Positions 8,117 to 14,693 of a DNA stretch of 22,792 nt are shown piece by piece. The translations under genes were made by a program, and so were the position numbers. The DNA comes from an uncultured Blautia sp. (lineage in GTDB: Bacteria > Bacillota > Clostridia > Lachnospirales > Lachnospiraceae), in assembly GCF_934424005.1 (NCBI RefSeq), contig NZ_CAKRXI010000043.1, forward strand, positions 1-22,792. The letters run 5' to 3'. Below the pieces are notes generated by a model that saw only the letters and a program-made list of their open reading frames with translations, had not been told where the DNA came from and searched no databases. Position 1 is the first letter of the stretch. Every line of letters begins with the position of its first letter.

Positions 8117-8482
8117 TTATTTGATGCTTACGACTCTGTAACCTGCATCTTTGACGATTTTTCTAAGCTGTTCGTCATCAAGTTCGCGATCATAAGAAAC
8201 GACTGCTTCGTTCTCAGAAAGATTTACTTTTGCAGCTGCTCCATCGATCTTATTGATTGCCTCTGTAACAGCCTTTACACAATGTTCGCAGTGCATACCG
8301 GAAATTTTAAGGATTTTCTTTCCAAGTACTGGATTCTCAAGTTTTTTATCCGGAATATCGAGAACGATCTCCCCACCACCGCCTCCACAGCATGGGCTTT
8401 CCCCTTTAAAATGTTTGATAGAACCCTTCAGTGCAACCCCAAGCAAAACAATTACGATCAGTACTATAATTATATCTACCAC
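8117..8482 (-). CDS. Membrane-anchored heavy-metal-associated (HMA) domain protein of the feo operon
   Basis: A 121 aa protein with one N-terminal membrane helix (about 2-19). A short cytoplasmic linker contains a Cys-Cys-Gly5 element (31-37). A ferredoxin-like HMA domain follows (about 56-121) with the metal-binding motif GMHCEHC (Cys65, Cys68). HMA domains normally bind Cu(I), Zn or other soft metals through the paired cysteines, as in CopZ and P-type ATPases. It starts with GTG at 8482, with GAGGTG 7 bases upstream. The start overlaps the TAG stop of the preceding 49-aa gene by one base, so translation is coupled. Cotranscription with feoB suggests a metal chaperone or sensor role at the iron transporter, which is inference. 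Confidence 0.8.
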   Translation of the reverse strand: MVDIIIVLIVIVLLGVALKGSIKHFKGESPCCGGGGGEIVLDIPDKKLENPVLGKKILKISGMHCEHCVKAVTEAINKIDGAAAKVNLSENEAVVSYDRELDDEQLRKIVKDAGYRVVSIK

Positions 8483-8631
8483 TATTTGTCACCTCTTCTG
8501 AATTCTTCGTCTTTTTTCTGTTCCCTTTTTTTCTTGATCCACTGAAATCCCTGATAGAGCAGCATTCCTACAATATAGATAACAATGACCGCACCAAACA
8601 TATACATTGTGGATCCTGTAGAATTTCCCAT
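8482..8631 (-). CDS. Small membrane protein (49 aa) of the feo operon
   Basis: A short gene with the features of a real one: GGAGG (8639-8643) lies 7 bases before the ATG at 8631, and its TAG overlaps the GTG of the next gene by one base. Upstream, the TAG of the Cys-rich gene overlaps its ribosome binding site. The product has a short polar N-terminus (MGNSTGSTMYMF), one membrane helix (about 12-27, ending LLYQGF) and a highly charged basic/acidic tail (KKKREQKKDEEFRRGDK). It lacks cysteines, unlike both neighbours. I do not recognise a family. Possible roles are a small FeoB complex partner or a membrane adaptor for the neighbouring Cys-rich and HMA proteins. Confidence 0.75.
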   Translation of the reverse strand: MGNSTGSTMYMFGAVIVIYIVGMLLYQGFQWIKKKREQKKDEEFRRGDK

Positions 8632-8642
8632 ATTAGTGCCTC

Positions 8643-8840
8643 CTATTTTAAATGATTCTTAGAAGACTGTGCAGTATTCTTATGAAAAGCTGCCCCGCTG
8701 CATCCACCGCAGCTTCCGCAGTTTCCACTGCATCCGGCACATCCCATATGTTTGCCTTCTTTGGTATTCTTTACACTTTTATAAATGATAAATGCACAAT
8801 ATCCAAGAATCAGAATCATTATAATAATATTTGCCAGCAT
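8643..8840 (-). CDS. FeoB-associated Cys-rich membrane protein
   Basis: A 65 aa protein with one N-terminal membrane helix (about 3-20) followed by a short basic region. A cysteine cluster follows at residues 34, 37, 41, 44 and 47 (C-x2-C-x3-C-x2-C-x2-C, rich in Gly/Ser), then a hydrophilic tail. This is the layout of the FeoB-associated Cys-rich family found downstream of feoB in Firmicutes. Its exact function is unsettled, with metal relay and FeoB regulation as suggestions. I place the start at 8840: GAGAGG directly abuts the upstream ATG at 8849 (0-base spacing) but is 9 bases from the ATG at 8840. The two starts differ by only three residues. Confidence 0.85.
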   Translation of the reverse strand: MLANIIIMILILGYCAFIIYKSVKNTKEGKHMGCAGCSGNCGSCGGCSGAAFHKNTAQSSKNHLK

Positions 8841-8893
8841 TTCACTCATCCTCTCTTCATCAAGTACTGCCAGTCATCGGTTTCGAATCAAAC

Positions 8894-8925
8894 AGAGGCC
8901 GGACACATCTCTGTATCCAGCCCCC
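8894..8925 (-). other. Strong intergenic hairpin between feoB and its Cys-rich partner
   Basis: In the minus-strand RNA an 11-bp stem (GGCTGGATACA with TGTGTCCGGCC, loop GAGA, 8897-8922) extends to about 14 bp with flanking pairs and wobbles. Only a weak GUUUG follows, not a U-run. It is better read as an mRNA stabiliser or partial terminator that sets the ratio of feoB to the downstream small genes. Confidence 0.55.
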
Positions 8926-8943
8926 TTATTATTACATTTTTTA

Positions 8944-11124
8944 TTATGCCTGTACAGAACGTTTGGAATAAACTTTCTGATCTTTATACGGATCTGGTCT
9001 GAACAGCAGGAACAGCATTACAATAAGTACTACGAATCCTACTACAGTTCCGAAACCGAATGCTCCACCAGTTACAAAGGAACCGATCTGATAGAAGCAG
9101 AGGCAAACAATGTAAGCAAAGATGTTCTGGAAAAGAATTGCGAACCAGAACCATTTTCTGCTGTTCATTTCTTTTGCCATTGTTGCGATAGCTGCAAGAC
9201 AAGGAGAATCAAGAAGGTTGAACATCAGGAAAGAGAAAGCTGCGATTCCTGTCGGGAACCAGCTTGCAACACCTGCTGCAACGTTTACTGCATCTTCTGT
9301 ATCACCAGATACATTTGCCAGAACACCCATTGTAGATACAATTGCTTCTTTTGCTGAGAAACCGGAAATAGAAGCTGCTACTGGCTGCCATTCACCAAAT
9401 CCAAGCGGAGCAAAGATCGGAGCGATTGCACCACCGATGATAGCCATAAGACTGTCTGCACTGTCTTCTACCATACCAAATCCGCCATCTGTGAATCCAA
9501 ATCCACTGAGGAACCACATTACTACGCAGGCAAGGAACAGGATCGTACCAGCTTTGATGATGAAGCCTTTCAGTCTTTCCCATACATGAAGGAGAACTGT
9601 TTTAACCTGCGGAATATGATACTGTGGAAGCTCCATTACGAACGGAGCCGGTTTACCGGAGAACGGTTTTGTTTTCTTAAGAATGATTGCTGCTACAAGT
9701 ACAGCTACGATTCCGATGAAGTACATCAACGGAGCAATAAAGGAGCTCTCTGCATATCCTGCAGTTTCCCCAGCGATTACACCACCCATAAGAGCGATAA
9801 CCGGAAGTTTGGCACCACAAGGAATAAATGTTGCTGTCATAATAGTAAGACGTCTGTCATTGTCCTGTTCGATGGTCTTTGAAGCCATGATTCCAGGGAT
9901 ACCGCATCCTGAAGAAATCAGAAGCGGAATGAAGCTCTTACCGGAAAGTCCGAAGTGACGGAATACACGGTCCATAACAAATGCAATACGTACCATGTAA
10001 CCACAGTCTTCAAGGATGGACAGGAACAGGAACAGAATTGCCATCTGAGGAACGAATCCAAGTACTGCACCAAGACCACCGATGATACCATCAACTACAA
10101 GTCCCATTACCAGGTCACCGGCACCGATGCTGGTAAGGATGTTTGTAAAGAAGTCCTGAATAGCTACTACAAATACATCATTTGTCCAGTCTGTTACGAA
10201 TGTTCCGACTGTTGTTACGGACACATAATATACAAGCCACATAACTGCAACAAAGATCGGGATACCAAGAATACGGTTGGTAACGATACGGTCGATCTTA
10301 TCAGATACGGTCAGTTTGTCTTTTGCTTTTTTAACAGTTGTATTAACGATCTTCTGGATGAATTTGTATCTTTCGTCTGTTACGATACTTTCCATGTCAT
10401 CGTCATGCTGTTTTTCAAGTTCCTGACGTTTTGTATCAACCAGAGACTGTCCGGAAGCAGAAAGCTTCATAGCCTCTTTTACTTTTTCATCATTCTCAAG
10501 GAACTTAACCGCATACCATCTCTTCTTATCATCTGTAACAGATGTAGGAAGAACACCTTTTACTTCGTCGATAGCTGCTTCCATATCTTTGGAGAAGATT
10601 TCTTTTGGAAGATCAACTTTGCTGCTCTTTGCAACTTTGACAGCCTCGTCGATTAGTTTGTCAAGGCCTTCCCCTTTCAGCGCAGATGTCTCAATGATTG
10701 GGCAGTCAAGCAGCATGGAAAGGCGCTTGGTGTCAATCTTGATTCCTCTTTTTTCAAGAAGATCAGCCATGTTCAGTGCAATAACAACCGGAACACCTGT
10801 CTCGATCAGCTGAGTGGTCAGATACAGGTTACGCTCGATATTTGTTGCATCGACAAGGTCAATGATCACATCTGGATTCTCTTTGAGGACATAGTCACGG
10901 CTGACTACTTCTTCCAGTGTGTATGGTGAAAGGGAATAAATACCTGGAAGGTCCGTTACGATAATGTCTTCGCCCTTTCCTTTCTTTCCCTTTAATTTAC
11001 CTTCTTTTTTCTCTACAGTAACTCCCGGCCAGTTTCCTACGTACTGGTTAGCGCCCGTTAATGCGTTGAACATTGTTGTTTTACCACAGTTCGGGTTGCC
11101 GGCAAGTGCAATCTTAATTGCCAT
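8944..11124 (-). CDS. feoB: Ferrous iron transport protein B
   Basis: The main Fe(II) importer, a 726 aa GTPase-membrane fusion. The N-terminal G domain shows G1 (GNPNCGKTT, 9-17), the switch region (VGNWPGVTVEKKEG), G3 (DLPG, 58-61), G4 (NMAD, 118-121) and G5 (SALKGEG). A helical GDI-like region follows (about 170-270). The membrane part contains two Gate/nucleoside-recognition-like segments, with the conserved SGCGIPGIMA element and a later SGFSAKEAIVSTMG element. AGGAGGT lies 8 bases before the ATG. Length and motifs are normal for the family. It is preceded by two feoA genes and followed by small accessory genes, all under the iron-type operator upstream of the first feoA. Confidence 0.97.
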   Translation of the reverse strand: MAIKIALAGNPNCGKTTMFNALTGANQYVGNWPGVTVEKKEGKLKGKKGKGEDIIVTDLPGIYSLSPYTLEEVVSRDYVLKENPDVIIDLVDATNIERNLYLTTQLIETGVPVVIALNMADLLEKRGIKIDTKRLSMLLDCPIIETSALKGEGLDKLIDEAVKVAKSSKVDLPKEIFSKDMEAAIDEVKGVLPTSVTDDKKRWYAVKFLENDEKVKEAMKLSASGQSLVDTKRQELEKQHDDDMESIVTDERYKFIQKIVNTTVKKAKDKLTVSDKIDRIVTNRILGIPIFVAVMWLVYYVSVTTVGTFVTDWTNDVFVVAIQDFFTNILTSIGAGDLVMGLVVDGIIGGLGAVLGFVPQMAILFLFLSILEDCGYMVRIAFVMDRVFRHFGLSGKSFIPLLISSGCGIPGIMASKTIEQDNDRRLTIMTATFIPCGAKLPVIALMGGVIAGETAGYAESSFIAPLMYFIGIVAVLVAAIILKKTKPFSGKPAPFVMELPQYHIPQVKTVLLHVWERLKGFIIKAGTILFLACVVMWFLSGFGFTDGGFGMVEDSADSLMAIIGGAIAPIFAPLGFGEWQPVAASISGFSAKEAIVSTMGVLANVSGDTEDAVNVAAGVASWFPTGIAAFSFLMFNLLDSPCLAAIATMAKEMNSRKWFWFAILFQNIFAYIVCLCFYQIGSFVTGGAFGFGTVVGFVVLIVMLFLLFRPDPYKDQKVYSKRSVQA

Positions 11125-11138
11125 TTTTTCTTACCTCC

Positions 11139-11189
11139 TTAATCCCTCTTATTGTAACTGCGTTCTTCTCCACAGTTGCATTTTTTCAT
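11139..11189 (-). CDS. Possible 16-aa Cys-containing leader peptide between feoA and feoB
   Basis: An ATG at 11189 opens the frame MKKCNCGEERSYNKRD, which stops at 11139, with the stop overlapping the start of the feoB ribosome binding site (TTAAGGAGG). Its own upstream sequence has only a weak purine stretch. The CxC motif in a feo operon is suggestive, and the position would couple its translation to feoB. At 16 codons it could easily be chance. Confidence 0.25.
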   Translation of the reverse strand: MKKCNCGEERSYNKRD

Positions 11190-11218
11190 AATAGTTCTTA
11201 CAGAACACTACTGCGTAC

Positions 11219-11437
11219 TTACTTTACCTGTACGCACTGAGCATCGTTCTTTCTTACAGATAACTCATAACCTCTAACAGTGATCTCTACAGGATCTCCA
11301 AGCGGAGCAACTTTTCTGATATACAGTTCGCTTCCTTTTGTGATTCCCATGTCCATGATACGACGTTTGTACGCGCTGTCTCCTTCAATCTTTGTTACAA
11401 CAACGGTACTTCCAACTTTTGCATCACCTAAAGTCAT
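11219..11437 (-). CDS. feoA: FeoA-domain protein (second copy)
   Basis: A 72 aa SH3-like protein of the FeoA family. It starts MTLGDAKVGSTVVVTKIEG, followed by the helix YKRRIMDMGITKGSELYI and the strand pair PLGDPVEITVRGYELSVR. FeoA binds the FeoB N-domain and supports ferrous iron uptake. AGGAG lies 8 bases before the ATG. It follows the other feoA by 27 bases and precedes feoB by 94 bases. The two copies are clearly different sequences, so they are probably not functionally interchangeable. Confidence 0.92.
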   Translation of the reverse strand: MTLGDAKVGSTVVVTKIEGDSAYKRRIMDMGITKGSELYIRKVAPLGDPVEITVRGYELSVRKNDAQCVQVK

Positions 11438-11464
11438 CGTTCTGTCTCCTTTCCGTTATAAAAT

Positions 11465-11677
11465 TTATATAAATATGTGCTTTGCCATATCTGAATTAAC
11501 TGCTACACGTGCATCTTTGATGTTCACGATCACATTTCCGCCGATTGCAGAAACGATACTCACTTCAGCCTCATTGACAAATCCAAGATTCGCCAGAAAA
11601 CGTCTTGTTTCTTCGTTTCCGCCTATTTTTTGAATCTTACATTTTTCTCCGATTCCAGCCATTGTGATAGGCATCAT
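11465..11677 (-). CDS. feoA: FeoA-domain protein (first copy)
   Basis: A 70 aa FeoA-family protein, first gene of the operon. The sequence MMPITMAGIGEKCKIQKIGG is followed by NEETRRFLANLGFVNEAEVS and an Ile/Val-rich strand ending in a DARVAVNSDMA segment. That matches the FeoA subtype found in clostridia, where a second FeoA precedes feoB. The open frame extends to 11755, but that would start about 15 bases after the predicted transcription start and adds an unrelated extension, so the double ATG at 11677/11674 is preferred. The ribosome binding site here is weak (GAAAGCGAG). Confidence 0.88.
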   Translation of the reverse strand: MMPITMAGIGEKCKIQKIGGNEETRRFLANLGFVNEAEVSIVSAIGGNVIVNIKDARVAVNSDMAKHIFI

Positions 11678-11764
11678 ATGTATCAGCTCGCTTTCTTTTA
11701 TAGTTTTATTGAGAAATTTTTTCTTTATCAAAAAAAGTTCACAGTTAAACACCATTTACTTTTT

Positions 11765-11798
11765 CTTACATGGGTTAGTATATGCTAACGTTTGTAAG
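11765..11798. promoter_or_regulatory. Candidate DtxR/MntR-family operator over the feo promoter
   Basis: Nested inverted repeats share one centre. The inner arms GTTAG and CTAAC flank TATATG (11774-11789), and the outer arms CTTACA and TGTAAG lie at 11765-11770 and 11793-11798. The inner core resembles the TTAGG...CCTAA type boxes of DtxR/IdeR regulators. It covers the -10 and much of the spacer, ideal for metal-dependent repression. A DtxR-family gene lies about 340 bases away. Confidence 0.7.
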
Positions 11799-11805
11799 CT
11801 GTCAA
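11777..11805 (-). promoter_or_regulatory. Promoter of the feo operon
   Basis: On the minus strand a perfect TTGACA (11800-11805), a 17-base spacer and TATACT (11777-11782) form a strong sigma-A promoter. Transcription would start near 11770, giving a leader of about 93 bases before the first feoA. The spacer and -10 are covered by the palindrome described separately. Confidence 0.85.
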
Positions 11806-12000
11806 GTACTTTTTTTCGTTTAATAAAACTCTTATTTGTTATGCATAACTTTAATTTGTTATTTCCAACTTATATTTGCAGTATATAACCAATGTTTGGC
11901 GCAAAGAACTTCTGTATCTCTGAATTTTATCGGTTTTATATGTTGCGGAGTAAACAGTAACTTTTATACAATTATTTATAAGTATATTTATGCATTTTTG

Positions 12001-12029
12001 TTGTCCCCGGCGATAAAATATGATATTAT
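12001..12029 (+). promoter_or_regulatory. Promoter of the DtxR-family regulator
   Basis: TTGTCC (12001-12006), a 17-base spacer and TATTAT (12024-12029) match sigma-A boxes at 4/6 and 5/6. The leader to the ATG at 12135 would be about 100 bases. Confidence 0.5.
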
Positions 12030-12134
12030 AGAAATACTATAAATTTGAGTGAAAACCTTAAATTTTAAAGCAATTAAATGAGAAATGAGAAATCATTTTC
12101 CATTAGATCATGAACAGAAATTGGGGTGTAATGG

Positions 12135-12509
12135 ATGCATACAAACGAATCCGCCGAAAACTATCTTGAAACAATTCTTATCTTAAGCAAGTCACATCCG
12201 GTCGTGCGTTCTGTAGATGTTGCCGCTGAGCTTGGTTTCAAGAAATCCAGCGTCAGTGTCGCAATGAAAAAGCTCCGCGAGACAGATCAGATCACTGTAT
12301 CTCCGGAAGGATATCTTTATCTGACAGAATCCGGTCTTGCTACCGCAGAGAAAATCTACGAACGTCATCTTTTCCTTTCCGAGTGGCTTGAGAAGCTTGG
12401 CGTTAATCCGGTTGTTGCAGCAAGCGATGCATGCAAGATCGAACATGTGATCAGCAGCGAAAGTTTTGCAGCGATCAAAAAACATATTGATCTCGACAGT
12501 ATGAAATAA
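12135..12509 (+). CDS. DtxR/MntR-family metal-dependent transcriptional regulator
   Basis: A 124 aa regulator with an N-terminal winged helix (about 1-65, recognition helix KKSSVSVAMKKLRET) and a metal-binding dimerisation domain (about 66-124). It lacks the C-terminal SH3 domain of DtxR, as MntR does. Aligned by eye with known members, the metal site has Glu12, His78, Cys100, Glu103 and His104 (DACKIEHVIS). Cys at the position of MntR Glu99 is the DtxR/IdeR arrangement and suggests iron sensing. Asn9 replaces the first-helix Asp/Met ligand. GGGGT lies 7 bases before the ATG. It is adjacent to feo, so it probably represses that operon when Fe(II) is ample. Manganese sensing cannot be excluded. 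Confidence 0.9.
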   Translation: MHTNESAENYLETILILSKSHPVVRSVDVAAELGFKKSSVSVAMKKLRETDQITVSPEGYLYLTESGLATAEKIYERHLFLSEWLEKLGVNPVVAASDACKIEHVISSESFAAIKKHIDLDSMK

Positions 12510-12567
12510 TCATTATGAAGTGAATGGTACAGAACTGTACAGAATTTAAGAATTTTTCAGAACAGGC

Positions 12568-12596
12568 AAGAGCCCGGCATTAAGCCAGGCTCTTTT
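12568..12596 (+). terminator. Convergent terminator between the DtxR-family regulator and argD
   Basis: AAGAGCC, one mismatch and GGC pair with GCC and GGCTCTT around the loop ATTAA (12568-12594), and the plus-strand RNA continues TTTTCTAATTT. The right arm lies inside the last codons of argD (its stop is at 12580-12582). The same hairpin therefore forms in the argD transcript, although the U-tract on that side is poor. Confidence 0.75.
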
Positions 12597-13776
12597 CTAA
12601 TTTCTCGATCATTTCATTGATATGTTCTTTTGTGATAACAAGCGGAGGAACGAGACGAAGCACATCACTTCCCGCAGAGATCACAAGAAGTCCATTCGCA
12701 AGTGCCTTTGTCACAACACTTCCAACTGTCGTACCTTCGATCACCAGTCCCTGCATAAAACCTTTTCCACGGCGTGCCGCGACAATCGGGTATTTATCCA
12801 CAAGTGCATCCAGTTTTTCCTCAAGATATGGTGTAAGTTCCTGCACATGTGCAAGAATATTATCCTGTTCAAAGATATCAAATACCTTGCTGACTGCTGC
12901 ACATACAAAAGGATTTCCACCATAAGTTGTACCATGGTCTCCCGGTACCAGGGACGCTGTTGCTGCTTTTTCTCCAAGAACGAATGCCCCAACCGGAACA
13001 CCGCATCCAAGTGCTTTGGCGCATGTCATCACATCTGGCTGCACACCATAAGACTGCCATGCAAAATAATATCCGGTTCGTCCCATGCCGCACTGAATCT
13101 CATCAAAGATCAGAATAATGTCCTTTTCGTCGCAAAGTGCGCGAAGACCTTCCAGAAATTCCTTCTGTGCCGGATAAATTCCACCTTCGCCCTGTACGAC
13201 TTCTGTAATGATCGCGCAGGTTTTGTCTGTGATCTGTGCTTTCACACTCTCCAGATCATTAAAGTCTGCAAACTTCACACCGCCGATCAGTGGTTCAAAC
13301 GGCTCTCTGTAATGTTCTGTTCCTGTTACAGAAAGAGCTCCCATGCTTCTGCCATGGAAAGAATGATTCATCGCGATAATCTCGAATCTTCCTGCTTCTT
13401 TGCCATATTTGGTATAAGAATATTTACGTGCAGCCTTGAGAGCGCCCTCGATTGCCTCTGTACCACTGTTTGTAAAGAATGCTTTACTGAGTCCGCTGGC
13501 TTTGATCAGTTTCTCTCCCGCTTCACTCATTGGTTCATTATAATAGAGGTTGGAAATGTGCGTCAGCTTGTCGATCTGACTCTTGAGCGCATCATCATAT
13601 CCCGGATAATGATATCCCAGTGCATTTACTGCAATTCCAGCAGCAAAATCGAGATATTTTTTGCCTTCTGTGTCATAGAGATAGCATCCCTCTCCATGGT
13701 CAAACATGACCGGAAAACGGTTATATGTATGCAGAATGCTTTCTTCTGCATGATTCATCTGTTCATTCATGCTCAT
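12580..13776 (-). CDS. argD: Acetylornithine aminotransferase
   Basis: A class-III PLP aminotransferase that converts N-acetylglutamate semialdehyde to N-acetylornithine in arginine synthesis. The 398 aa protein has the usual landmarks: NSGTEA (103-108, phosphate binding), [19 protein letters not shown] with Asp225, the PLP lysine Lys254 in CAKALG, and TTYGGNPF. Length is typical. The start at 13776 overlaps the end of argB by 14 bases, with GGGGAG about 10 bases upstream, so translation is coupled. An alternative ATG at 13770 is possible. It is the last gene of the argCJBD operon. The family can also take succinyl-diaminopimelate, but the context makes arginine synthesis the main role. Confidence 0.96.
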   Translation of the reverse strand: MSMNEQMNHAEESILHTYNRFPVMFDHGEGCYLYDTEGKKYLDFAAGIAVNALGYHYPGYDDALKSQIDKLTHISNLYYNEPMSEAGEKLIKASGLSKAFFTNSGTEAIEGALKAARKYSYTKYGKEAGRFEIIAMNHSFHGRSMGALSVTGTEHYREPFEPLIGGVKFADFNDLESVKAQITDKTCAIITEVVQGEGGIYPAQKEFLEGLRALCDEKDIILIFDEIQCGMGRTGYYFAWQSYGVQPDVMTCAKALGCGVPVGAFVLGEKAATASLVPGDHGTTYGGNPFVCAAVSKVFDIFEQDNILAHVQELTPYLEEKLDALVDKYPIVAARRGKGFMQGLVIEGTTVGSVVTKALANGLLVISAGSDVLRLVPPLVITKEHINEMIEKLEKSLA

Positions 13777-14659
13777 TGTAGTATTTCTCCCCGTCCTCTC
13801 TCAAAATAGCTGTACCGATACCTTTGTTTGTAAAGATTTCCAGAAGAAGACTGTGTGGAATACGTCCATCCAGAATATGTACTCTGTTTACCCCTTCTTC
13901 GATCGCATCGATGCAGTTCTGCAGTTTCGGAATCATTCCGCCTCCTACATAACCTTCGCTGATCAGTTTTTCTGCTTCATGTACATGCAGCTCAGAAATC
14001 AGTGTGTTCGGATCATCTTTGTCTTTGTATACACCTTCAATATCAGAGAGGAATACAAGCTTTTCTGCATGTACTGCTTCTGCGATCGCACATGCTGCAT
14101 CATCTGCATTGATATTATAAGAATCAAAGTTTGTGTCATAACCGATCGGGAATACGATCGGAAGGAAATCTCTTTCCAGAAGGTCCTGCAGAACCTTCGG
14201 ATTTACTTTTTCGATATCGCCAACATATCCAATATCCTCTCCCTGGGAAAGTTTCTTGTGGCACTGAAGCAGTCCACCGTCTTTTCCGCTGATACCGACT
14301 GCCTGCACACCAAGAGATTCCACCAGAGTAACCAGTTCTTTATTTACCTTTGCAAGAACCATTTCTGCAATTTCCATGGTATCCTTGTCTGTTACGCGAA
14401 GACCATTGACAAAATGTGGTTCCATGCCGACTTTATTCACCCAGCGGCTGATTTCCTTACCACCGCCATGAACGATGATCGGTTTGAATCCGATCAGTTT
14501 CAGAAGAACAACATCTTTAATGACATTTGCCTTCAGTTCTTCATCCAGCATGGCACTTCCACCATATTTTACTACTACGATCTTACGATTGAAACGCTGT
14601 ATATAAGGAAGAGCCTCAATAAGAGTCTCGGCCTTGTCCAGATATTTCTGATTTACCAT
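13763..14659 (-). CDS. argB: Acetylglutamate kinase
   Basis: An amino acid kinase that phosphorylates N-acetylglutamate, the controlled step of the cyclic arginine pathway. The 298 aa sequence shows KYGGSAM (about 31-37), [13 protein letters not shown] (61-73), the NINADDAAC substrate/ATP region and GGGMIPKL near the C-terminus. An N-terminal helix (residues 1-25) precedes the first strand, as in the arginine-inhibited hexameric enzymes, so feedback inhibition by arginine is likely but inferred. GAGGAG lies 8 bases before the ATG. It lies 34 bases after argJ and overlaps argD. Confidence 0.97.
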   Translation of the reverse strand: MVNQKYLDKAETLIEALPYIQRFNRKIVVVKYGGSAMLDEELKANVIKDVVLLKLIGFKPIIVHGGGKEISRWVNKVGMEPHFVNGLRVTDKDTMEIAEMVLAKVNKELVTLVESLGVQAVGISGKDGGLLQCHKKLSQGEDIGYVGDIEKVNPKVLQDLLERDFLPIVFPIGYDTNFDSYNINADDAACAIAEAVHAEKLVFLSDIEGVYKDKDDPNTLISELHVHEAEKLISEGYVGGGMIPKLQNCIDAIEEGVNRVHILDGRIPHSLLLEIFTNKGIGTAILREDGEKYYNEHE

Positions 14660-14693
14660 TTTTATTTCTCCTCATTATATATTCTAAAACCTG

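Larger units (their letters stand above)
11678..12134. other. Intergenic region between the feo operon and its regulator
   Basis: This is 457 bases of AT-rich DNA with no credible gene. It holds the feo leader, feo promoter and operator (11765-11805), a perfect 12-bp palindrome GTTATGCATAAC (11838-11849) near two similar TTATTTGTTA/TTAATTTGTTA direct repeats (about 11832-11860), and the promoter of the regulator near 12001-12029. Nothing else was recognised. Confidence 0.6.

Noticed and set aside
9955..10656. A 233-aa plus-strand frame opposite feoB
   Set aside because: FeoB on the other strand is complete, and the shadow is Cys/Tyr-rich with no domain.
12527..12540. GTACAG-AA-CTGTAC inverted repeat downstream of the DtxR-family gene
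   Set aside because: It lies between a stop codon and a terminator with no promoter nearby, and the loop is too small for a stable hairpin. Probably chance.
12622..13809. A 395-aa open frame on the plus strand opposite argD
   Set aside because: The minus-strand frame encodes a complete, motif-intact ArgD. The plus-strand translation is rich in Cys, His and Phe and has no recognisable domain, typical of an antisense shadow.
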